Part shown: piece after piece, positions 55,201 to 64,000 of the stretch
Layout of the letters: each line of letters starts with the position of its first letter
Position numbering within the stretch: position 1 is the first letter of the stretch
Source: Isoetes taiwanensis
Taxonomy: Eukaryota; Streptophyta; Lycopodiopsida; Isoetales; Isoetaceae
DNA: 64,000 nt
Assembly: GCA_021234155.1 (NCBI GenBank)
Contig: JAJEKV010000003.1
Span: 31,235,166 to 31,299,165, forward strand
Reading direction: 5' to 3'
Made by a program: the position numbers and the translations under genes
The notes under the pieces: generated by a model
What the model was told of the DNA's origin: nothing
What the model saw: the letters and a program-made list of their open reading frames with translations, nothing else
Database searches by the model: none

Positions 55201-55290
55201 CTACACCATAGCTATAATCATCCATATATGTCGTTGTTAGGCAACTTTTCACATGTTTCTCAAAAATATTTCTCCATCCATGGCACAACA
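52186..55290 (-). mobile_element. LINE copy 3 (second LINE family), 5'-truncated
   Basis: The minus strand from 55290 gives the end of an endonuclease domain (FTSQNTHGKSIVDYIIVNDQ, then ESHRPIKLTI with SHRPI in place of SDHxP) and a basic linker. RT follows: RKDPGNYRTIMVSSIFAKWF, GQAGFRPEHSTTDHLVTLRI, CCFVDFRKAFDTVPREKLLK, GVKGGYPLSPT and PIMLYADDLSMM (near 53685). Then come a thumb (EEPTYLRYLGYDRMARRKWA), a C-terminal part to about 52757 and a (TTCTA)n tail. Frameshifts and missing residues make it inactive. Its protein and 3' UTR differ from copies 1 and 2, but the tail unit is the same. Confidence 0.9.
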
Positions 55291-55548
55291 GCTAGAGTGG
55301 TCATTGTTACAACTCTTCTTGGTCCACAATGATCATCAATTGCTAGGTTTTCATCCAGTCTTTTATGTATTCAAGACATTTTAGTGATCCTAAATGGTGG
55401 ACAACCATAAAGCATTTCTGGCACACTTGTTATTGTGCTACATATTCTAAACGAGATGCACCCTGGACTACCACAGTCATTGGATCTGTCAATCCTATGG
55501 CCCAGATCATATGTTAGGGCCTCTGGGTACCTCTCGTTTTGCTTATGG

Positions 55549-55978
55549 TCATTTATGATTGGAGGTGCCTACGATTTTGAAATATGAAATACGAGTTCGC
55601 CTAAGGTTTTGAGGGAATATCGAACCTCTATACGACTTTGTCTAAGATTTTAGAATATGAAATACGGAGGCTTGAACCTCTACCAAAATAACTTAATGTC
55701 CTAATAAGACTACTTTAACCAATATATCTAGTGAACTAGTATAATTATTTTCTATCTTGAACATCATTTATGATTGGAGGCGCCTATGATTTTGAAATAT
55801 GAAATACGAGTCCGCCTAAGGTTTTGAGAGAATATCGAACCTCTATACGACTTTGCCTAAGATTTTAGAAAATGAAATACAGGGGCTCGAACCTCTAGCA
55901 AAATAACTCAATGTCTTAATAAAAGTACTTTAACCAATATACCCAATAAGCTAATGTGATTGTTTCTATCTTGAATCT
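55549..55978 (+). repeat. Tandem duplication, 2 x ~215 bp
   Basis: CATTTATGATTGGAGG(T/C)GCCTA opens both units (55549 and 55763). Shared parts include GAATATCGAACCTCTATACGAC, CTTGAACCTCTA/CTCGAACCTCTA and TTTAACCAATATA. The divergence is modest, mainly substitutions. The repeated (T)CGAACCTCTA words resemble a tRNA T-arm on the minus strand, so a tandem SINE-like element is possible. Confidence 0.85.
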
Positions 55979-57055
55979 ATTTTTCTTTTTTTAAAATAAC
56001 CTATTCAATTGTTTTAGGGATATATAGTCTATGGTTTCATGAATTGTTATTTTTAAATCCATCTCAAATCCCCCTGGAACCCCTGTTATTGTGCTACATA
56101 TTAATGCAACAATATGTAACGGTCTAGTCCTAAATGATAAGCCAAATAGGCATTCTGATTTGCTAGTGTCATAGAACTGTAGTTGTCTCTAATTGCACAA
56201 TGTTGAATTTGTTGATGCAACCCAATCCCGGAGGGTGTGCAGCTAGTGTAAGTCATATAGGGCATGTGCGTGCATAGACTCAAGAGAAACTAACCCTTAT
56301 ACGGAATTTTATTTAAAAAATTTCCCTCATTTTAAATATCCCTATCATATTTCTCATATAATTTATATGGAATTCAAGCAAAAGAAGCCGCCTCCCATAC
56401 TTATATGGTATGGTTGAATGGAAAAAAAACCCCACCCTTATACTCACATGGTTTATATGGTTTTTTCTGCGTGCACCCGCTAGGAACCCAACGAGTAGCA
56501 TCTGGTAGTTCTTAGAAGTCTCCTCATTTTTTGTTCGTCCATAAGGTTTCTTCATCATACAGAAGAACATGTTCTCAAACTAAATTTCGCCTTGAATTTC
56601 TTGGAAGATTGGCTGGGGAACATGTAAGCTCCTCGTTGGTGTCTTCATCTTTTAAGGAGAGTTCTACTCTGGGAGTGACCTTCTCTACCCCCAGTGGTGT
56701 GCTTGTAGAGGAAAAATGACCACGTCATGTTGTAGCCGGATAAGTCGAGGGCATAATATTAAATGTAGGTGATGGACCACAGGATGTTGTGTCAATAGAA
56801 GCTGTGGCATTGTCTTGTTGAAGACTTCTTGCAAACATATCTCTTATTGTTGTTCAAAATTGTTAGCCTCTTCTCCTCTAGCACGAGCTCTGCCAACTCT
56901 TTCTTAAACTGCCAAGGCATCACTTAAACTATTACCAGATCAATTGTTCCTATTCAAAGTTGTGGATCAGGTATCTCCGCCTACCATTCTAGCATTTCCT
57001 TAATTTCAATTTCCTCTGATTTTTCGACTGGCTCAGATTTTTTCTTTTCTGTAGA
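55979..57055. other. Spacer, no gene recognised
   Basis: AT-rich; short frames only. Nothing identified. Confidence 0.45.
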
Positions 57056-57059
57056 TTAC

Positions 57060-57232
57060 TAAGCCCTCAGTAACTCAGTAGTTACTGCAAAGGTTTTTCC
57101 CTTGAAAACCTTTCGAGGCAGGGGTTTTTTTTTAATCCTAGTAGTAATGATTGTACTAGCCCATTGTATGGGTCCCATGACCTATTGGTCTCCGTAGACG
57201 TTAAAAAACTTATTTTATTCTATTCTATTCTC
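57060..57232 (+). mobile_element. LINE 3' end, severely 5'-truncated
   Basis: Contains GGTTTTTCCCTTGAAAACC, CTTTCGAGGCAGGGGTTTTT, TTAATCCTAGTAGTAATG, GGGTCCCATGACCTATTGG, TCCGTAGACGTTAAAAA and a (TTCTA)n tail. It is the same 3' UTR as LINE copy 2 (25860-26085) with no coding part left. Confidence 0.88.
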
Positions 57233-58083
57233 TGGCTCTTGCTGTTGAGCCTAACATTGAGCTTGCCATAGCCATCAAGCCTGCTCCTTCAGAACAAGCA
57301 ATGAATTTAAAATCCCGTTTGGCAAACGTAGTTCTTGCATATACTTATGTGTTCTTTGACTAGAAATTATTTATGTGTTTTGCCTTTATGTTATTAAAAA
57401 TGTTATCAAATCAAAAAGATGCCTATCAAATTATAGAGACATTTTTAGAGCGTCTATTGTTGCATACACTTACAAATGAACAAGGCATACAACACTTCCA
57501 ATGATGGCAAAAGACATTACTAAGAATCCTATTGTTTAAATTTGGTTTTTCCAGGGTTCCAAAAACTTTTTGGATTTTTTTGGGGTTTGGTTTTTCTAAG
57601 GTTTTTAATGTTTTGGCAGCCGGAAAATATTTCCGAATTTCAAAAAATCGAGAAATTTTTTTTGGTATGATTTCTAGATTCGAGATATCATAGTTAGTTT
57701 ACCGCAGGGAGATCGTGTCCTTAGTTTCCAGCATGGAGGCCGTGTGGAGGACAAGGATAGTAGGTTTTCTTACCTCTGTGAAAATCCACCGCTGTAACTG
57801 CTTTTGTGAATTTGGCATGGTATGGCCAGGGTTCGGTTCATATTTTTTTAGACGATGTCCGCTTTCGCTGCTTGTATCATACGTTTTCATTCAGATATTC
57901 AGATGATGTCCATTTTCGGTGCTTCTATATTACATTTTCATTCATTTGCTTTGCAAAAACTATGTTGTCCTGTTCTAGATTTAACCTGGGGTACCAAGAG
58001 CGGCAAGATGGAAAACGACGTCATTTGTATGCTGTTTATGTCTAAGCTTTTTGATCTGACGGTTTTTTTCTTCTCTGCCACAG
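57233..58083. other. Spacer upstream of the 58.1-60.0 kb exons
   Basis: AT-rich. A doubled GATGTCC(G/A)(C/T)TTTCG(C/G)TGCTT (57853 and 57905) is present. A frame at 57715 (MSLVSSMEAVWRTRIVGFLT) might be an upstream exon, but no splice link was found. Confidence 0.35.
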
Positions 58084-60001
58084 GGTTTTATGTGCCAAAC
58101 ATGCACAGCAGCTATGAAGGAACTTGGAGGCACGATAGCCATAGATGATTTCTTGAATGCATACATCCAGTTCTATCCAATTCCAGCTCGCAGCCTAAGT
58201 CACAGAGCTACCTCAGGTATTGTCTCATTACTTTCGTGTTTGCAATCTCTTTGCCTTCTTCGTTTTTTTTTTCAATTGATTTGTGCTTCTATTTTCTATT
58301 CTTCTTTTTCTAGGAATCCTAGCTCTCCATGCATGCTCTAGCAAAGCCAGTGATTAGGTATGATAATCATTACATTATTGATCGTCCTATTTCCATCCTA
58401 CCATTTTCAGTAGCCTTTAAATAGACATTTTCATCCAGTCGTCTTCATTGCACAAAGCTCCTTATTAACTTGCACAGAGCAGCAACTATATTGTGTTAGC
58501 TGAGATCTCAGGGCAGAACATATGATGGCAAAATATTTCCTAGACAATGATGTTTTTGATGAGGAAAGATCTTCAAAGTGCAAAAAAACACACAACAGAA
58601 GGATAAGAGCTCTCCTTTGTGGTGTTGCATACACTGATGCTACAGCTGCACAAGGAAGCCTCAGTTATTATTCGTTGCACTAGCTGTATTTTCTTCTTCA
58701 TGTTGGCTGCACATTAAATTTTCAAAAACAGAAAGTAGAAGGCAGTGGTTTTTGGTCGCACACAAACTTCTCTATTTGCCTTCAGTATCCATTTCCTCTC
58801 TTATCTGTTCATTTTGTATTAAAAGCATTAAAAGTGGCTTTCAATGCTACACCTTGCCTCAATCAGCTTCTCAGCACTAATACTTTGTTCTATTCTATTC
58901 TTTGGACGCACTTTGCCTTCTTAGGATTACGGTCTGCATGTTCTGGAGCAAAGTTCTTAAATGCTAGCCTCAGATGTGTGCAATCGATATAGAGTTTCAC
59001 AAGGCATGTCCTGAAATGCTTTCTTTTGTAAGTTTCTATATTGAGGCATGAGCGAGACCAATTTACCGTGGATGGCATTACAGTATGATGTTGATGCATC
59101 AATTAAACATGATGGTAGTACAATATAGTTGTACTATACTTGCCATATCAAGATAACATTATCACAACCCACTTGAACATAATGGCAGTACTTGCAGTAT
59201 ACAGGTAATATTTTTGGATGGAATGGTTTGTTAAGACCATGATTGATTATTTTCTTATTTTCGTTGCTGAATGATTGTATATTTCATGTTGCAAATTGAT
59301 CGCGTTTAGAATTTGAGAGCAGAAACCCTTCCAAATTTTTCAGGACTCAACCTTATTTTCCCAATGACCTCCAAGCGTGAGATATGAGATGAAGAATACA
59401 ATGAATGGAGTTTCTAGAGGTATGCTTGCTCAGAGGAGCTTAACAAATTGTGTCATCGGCTTGCCATTGGTGCTTGCTTGCAGATTACATGGAGATACTT
59501 TAGCATGCTTAATGCATATGGTTCTACATATTAAACTAGACTTTCGCTGCCCATTCCATGGAACATCCTCAGGTAACAGTGATATAAAAATTATGTTGGG
59601 CCATTTGTGTTTTGCACTATCCTTAGTTGCGGTTGAAAACCTTTGTTTCTTTCAGTCTATTTGTGTATCTACATTTCAAAATTCAGGAGTCTGTGCATTG
59701 ATGCTGGAGCATGGGTTATTGAGCAACCTTAGGTAAATGTTTCTTTCAGCTACTCATGTTCAGTCTTCTTTGTTACAGACTGATCGTTTTCGCAATCTAT
59801 ACTCAGTTCTCAGTAGATATGCATGTCACAAGCCTAGCAATATTGCAAAACCTGATTGTAGATCAAGACATAATTATAAATGATCTATGATACCTTCTAC
59901 AGCTTACACAACTATATCATCTATGGATTTCATAGTGCAGGAAGTTCGCAATTGAATGGCACAAAAGGAAGCTTGAAGCTAGGAATGATATCGCATTTTG
60001 A
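58084..60001 (+). CDS. Spliced gene fragment, family not recognised
   Basis: Candidate exons with good borders: 58084-58216 (MCQTCTAAMKELGGTIAIDD, AYIQFYPIPARSLSHRATS), 58314-58357 (ILALHACSSKASD, stop), 59484-59572 (LHGDTLACLMHMVLHIKLDF, PFHGTSS), 59687-59732 (VCALMLEHGLLSNLR) and 59941-60001 (KFAIEWHKRKLEARNDIAF, stop). The last three join in one frame. Exons 58084-58216 and 59484-59572 both end in TCA-G, so 58216 could also splice to 59687 and give an uninterrupted C-terminus. I do not recognise the product, and the 5' part is missing. It may be a real gene whose start lies upstream or a partial duplicate. Confidence 0.4.
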
Positions 60002-61600
60002 GCTCATGTATATCTGAGAATATTTTTTTATGAAGGTTATGATGTGATGGATGAGTCTACAAATCATACAGCAGAGCCATTATGCAGGAGTCTATTTGGA
60101 ATGCTGGAATTTATCCCAGGAAAATAACAGATAATTTCAAGATAGTTGTAATGAGATTGCAGATCTCGAGTGATTGTGCAGCATTTGGAATTTCATCCAT
60201 ATTCATTATGTGGAGTTCCGTGGCATATTAAAAATGCAACTGTTTACATTAGAAATAATATGCATTTCCTCTTGGAGCTTTTTCAAGATGCTGCTTTGTG
60301 CTTTGTTTGTGCTGCTTGGCTGAATTGGAGTTGGAAGTCCCGTCTCAATTCCATTCTCAGTCACTCCTTTGTTGTTTGGCTATTTGACCTGCAGGTACAC
60401 GTTCCATTGAAGCATTGAATCTCATTGAAGTATGTTCCAGAATCATTGAATGTGGATTGTCACTCCTGTAGAGCTAGAACATTATGTAGTGTCCAAAAGA
60501 TGCAAAACTCCATCACTGCAAGCTATTATTTTTGGCAACAGATGTGAAAGAATCCATCATCTCAAGTTTTTTTTTTCAACAATTACAATACCAAAATTTT
60601 GTTAATTCATTAACACCGCTTTTCACCGCTCTGTGAGCTGTTTCATTCCCCAAAATAACATGTCAAATCTTCATAAATTTATTTGGCTGAATGGATTTAA
60701 TTCCTAATGGCATTCTTTAGTTCTATTTATCATCGTATTTCTTCCATGCATTTGTTCAATTAATGTATTTTCCATGATTACTTTATTTTTATGTGTCATT
60801 AGGGCAGATTTGGGGTCTCAAAATGGCCCATATCTTGGATGCCAGAATTCCACGTCATGTTTTTTGCGACCAATGATGTTTGCGCATTTTTTTCCAAAGT
60901 CAGTATTAGTTGGCAAGTAGAAAGAGGAGCAGGCTTACTTGGCATCCACATGGCGAAATTTCATAGGACATGTTTGTGCATTGCATTCATTGCAACCACA
61001 TTAATGGCCCGCATTTTTCGAAAATCGTATCGCGGACCAAAATAATGGCTACTTTTCCCGCCTACTGTGCACATGCCCACATGCACCAACCATCTTATCA
61101 AATTTTGGCACCAAGATTTCCATTGTTCACATTAAGCGCCCTTCGTGCATCCTCTCATATCGGCTCTTCATTTGGAATCCAAGTCTCCAATAGTTAATGC
61201 GTGTTTTTCTTGGGCGAGCATAGAGTTAAGCAACAACAGCGGCGATGTGCGGACAAGCAAGCGTCGTTACATGCCATGTTTTTACTACCCAAATTTTCAT
61301 TACGAAGTTTTCCTACTTTTCAGCTCTTCCCATTCATCGTATTGCTCCCGCCATTCATTCTTACAATTCAACGGCCGTCGATCGATCCGACGATTGGAAG
61401 GATGCGTGGGTGAGAATGCTATCATAACGAAGGGTGACTATGGAGTTACATCCGCGGTCGGCGACATTCATATGCAATGAATAGGTAGAACTATAGGGTT
61501 CAAAATAAATGCTATGGATAGTATATTGCAAAAAAAAAAGGGAAGGGGGAAGGGATTTGAAGAGGAGGATATTTGCAAATTTGCACCCTCAATAATACAT
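60002..61600. other. Spacer, no gene recognised
   Basis: AT-rich down to about 60850, then more balanced at 60850-61450. No family seen in the short frames. Confidence 0.45.
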
Positions 61601-63363
61601 GGATCACACCATGCGAAAATGCATATGCACTTTGTAAATGTGTAGTGAGATTTCGGCGTCATGTGATCCTTGCTTCTTTTTCTTCCCTCTTCTTGATTTA
61701 TATTCACTCTTGAATCAAATATTTTTCTTTGGGCTATATTTATCGGATGTGAGGGGATTTGAGACTAGGGAAAAGCATTACTAGCATCGTTGTTGTCTAA
61801 AATATGGACATAAGAGACATGCTTTTCAAGATATACATTAGGGGCAATGGGCATCTAGTTTTACGTTGTAAAGTTGTGGGAGCCGAGCTTGAAAGTCGTC
61901 CCATGACCTCTTTTAAGCGAATTGTGCAAGCCTTATGAGAATGGTGTCCTTGCAATGAAGAAATGTTTGATAAGACGTGCATCCAGGGTTGTTGAAAAAA
62001 TGAGTTACAAAATATTTGCTCCATTAGAGGTGTTTACTAATGCCACGACACAAAAGCTCCAAAGATATATTGTATAAAATGTAAACTTTCATGAGCCTTT
62101 GGATCAGTTAACTCAAAGTGTCACATATGGAAACATTGTTAGGTTTGATAAAATAACATAAAAATCTTATTTAATAAAGATTTGGTTGTTGGTAAAGTGT
62201 TGGCTTATTGATTAAGTGTTTGTATTTTGCTTTGAGGTCCTCTTTGAAAAAGTTTAGTTCATAAAACATAATATAACTTGGAATGATACATATTTTATAT
62301 GCAAATGGGAGACTATTGATGAGGGACTTGGTGTTATTATCTATTGACAACAAACAAGAAAGTGGATCACACCATGCGAATTTAGTATATTCCAACCTTT
62401 TAGCTTATACAAAATTGGCTTGGTGTGATCTTTTTGGAAAAAGATGACTTCCTATAGTAAAATTACTTTGATTATCTTTTAATAAAAGAAATATATATGT
62501 GTCTTATTTGAAGTTAAGTGTGGATATGTGGCGTGCTCATTTATTGATAAAGTGTTTGCTTTTGAGAAAAGGCTAATAACTTTATGTACTACTAGAGTTG
62601 GTAAAGTATTTTAGATGCAAATAGGAAGGGGTACTTGTGTTTAGGTTTAATTTGACAACAAGCAAGAAAGCGTATCACACCATGCTTGAAATGATTGTGT
62701 TCGATTTTTTTGCATATGTATTATTCCCTTGATGTGATCCTTCTTAAAAAAGATATAGATCTCTTTGAAAAGGACTAATAACTTTATGCACTTGGGGTGG
62801 TAAAGCATTAAATGAGAAGGGGTACTTGAAAAGGACTAATAACTTTATGCACTTGGGGTGGTAAAGCATTAAATGAGAAGGGGTACTTGTGTTTAATTTT
62901 AATTTGACAACAAATAAGAAAGTGGATCACGACGATGCTGAATTTAGTGTGTTCCATTTTTTGTTGCATATGTACTATTAAGCTTGGTGTGATCCTTCAA
63001 GCATTTTAGATACAAATAGGAATGAGTACTTGTGTTTAATTTTAATTTGACAACAAATAAGAAAGTGGATCACACCATCTTGAATTTAGTGTGTCCTTTT
63101 TTTTTGCATATGTATTATTAAGCTTGGTGTGATCCATCTTGAAAAAAATAGCTTTCAAGTAAAAAGGAAAGAAAGAAATATCTTATTTAAAGTGTAAAGT
63201 GTTAGTATGTAAAGTGTTGGTTTATTAAAATACTATTTGTTTACGCTAAGTTGTAAGTTCAATATTTGTGTTTCTATTTACTTTTTTTACGCAAGGATCA
63301 CACCAGGCGAATTTCTTATATGCAATTACTTCTGCGCATGAAGATTTCACATCATATGATCCT
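61601..63363. repeat. Dispersed hairpin-repeat cluster on GGATCACACCA
   Basis: Six units, each ~65-70 bp, with GGATCACACCA at the left and TGGTGTGATCC (or a variant) at the right: 61601-61670, 62364-62430, 62671-62740, 62933-62995, 63065-63135 and 63294-63363. Units 2 to 5 are preceded by TTGACAACAA(A/G)(T/C)AAGAAAG, and units 3 to 5 contain GCATATGTA(T/C)TATTA. The unit can fold into one stem-loop. No protein is encoded. Confidence 0.8.
62767..62888 (+). repeat. Perfect 61-bp tandem duplication
   Basis: GAAAAGGACTAATAACTTTA... to GGGGTACTT occurs twice head to tail with no mismatch (62767-62827, 62828-62888). It lies inside the hairpin-repeat cluster and is evidently recent. Confidence 0.93.
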
Positions 63364-64000
63364 CTTTAAACAAGGATGGCTTTGACCTTCAATGTTCATA
63401 AATTTTATGAATGTTTGCATATAAGAATGTCACATATCATATTTTCTTAAAAAATGGTCATCAAATGGATAACTAGTCAAAGAGTTCTTCTACTACTTAA
63501 AGAGTTTCAAGACTCATTTTTGCTATAATTTAAATAGCAATAGATATTTAAAGGAATCTATTGTGAACAGTAGTCAAAGACTTCTTGTATTAGAGGTATC
63601 TAAACACAAACACCATAACCTTTATACTTCAAGAATATATAAACCCTTCACATTGCAAAGTATAATGTCATTTATTAGCATCTTCACGAACATTTCCCCT
63701 TCCTTATCGGGCGGCTCATCTCAAGGGCGTATTCGATTCGAATGCCTTCATCCTCTCAATCTCTCACAATATCCCGGGAGGCGAGAGTTACCGTCACCAC
63801 AAAATTGGACTAAACTTGAAAGCGTCCCGAAATGGCGGTTTCTTGCCACTCAACGGATCCAATGGATATAAAGCGCCATCCGCCCGGATGTCGACACTTT
63901 TGAGCACGCAAGGCGCAACATGTCGAGGTCTAAGTTCTTATTTTTTAGACCTCCTTTTTGCGATTGAAGACTGGAGCATATTCGTGAGTCGGATGGATCC
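63364..64000. other. Right flank, no gene recognised
   Basis: AT-rich to about 63680, then GC-richer to the window end. The frame 63563-63871 has no recognisable motif. A gene or element may begin beyond the edge. Confidence 0.4.

Overview
The window is nuclear DNA of a land plant, most likely a fern. It carries an intronless PLS-type pentatricopeptide-repeat (PPR) gene with fern-like motif wording, a plant-type multi-exon YqgF nuclease gene with short GT-AG introns, a BAHD acyltransferase fragment, and a dense accessory fraction: Ty3/Gypsy, LINEs, a SINE, Helitron ends, and hAT- and Harbinger-like MITEs. No prokaryotic operon, rRNA or complete tRNA gene was seen. The fern assignment is inference from gene style and TE density.

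Layout. 0.25-5.4 kb: a decayed gene for a Crypton-like tyrosine recombinase (DUF3504/ZMYM-QRICH1 type). It has four small introns, lies among TIR-type repeats, and has a 563-bp hAT MITE upstream. I regard it as the most unusual item here. 5.4-9 kb: no gene recognised; one ~310-bp duplicated block. 9.07-22.9 kb: a LINE (minus strand) split by an 11.1-kb Ty3/Gypsy element (minus strand) with ~585-bp LTRs and ~4 kb of extra sequence between integrase and 3' LTR. 22.9-28.5 kb: two Helitron 3' ends, a second LINE end with a pentanucleotide tail, and a second hAT MITE full of GCGTACGC palindromes. 29-34.4 kb: a 303-bp tandem duplication with exon/intron-like anatomy, a tRNA-derived SINE with 24-bp target-site duplications, a BAHD N-terminal fragment, exons of an unrecognised gene, a minisatellite, a Harbinger-like MITE and a third Helitron end.

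35.4-41 kb is the genic core: a 1364-aa PPR protein followed about 0.3 kb downstream, same strand, by a YqgF/RuvX-family nuclease gene whose spliced product (177 aa) keeps the family's acidic residues. Both are plausibly organelle RNA-processing factors (inference). 41-49.5 kb: LINE debris, unrecognised exon-like pieces, a PPR pseudogene, a 22-nt perfect GC hairpin, and a Helitron end abutting a chromovirus integrase fragment. 49.5-55.3 kb: a decayed DUF7869-type transposon gene with a LINE of a second family beside it. 55.5-64 kb: tandem duplications, a LINE 3' end, an unrecognised spliced gene fragment at 58.1-60.0 kb, and a cluster of six hairpin repeats built on GGATCACACCA.

All splice sites, families and element ends were read by eye; no database search or alignment program was used.
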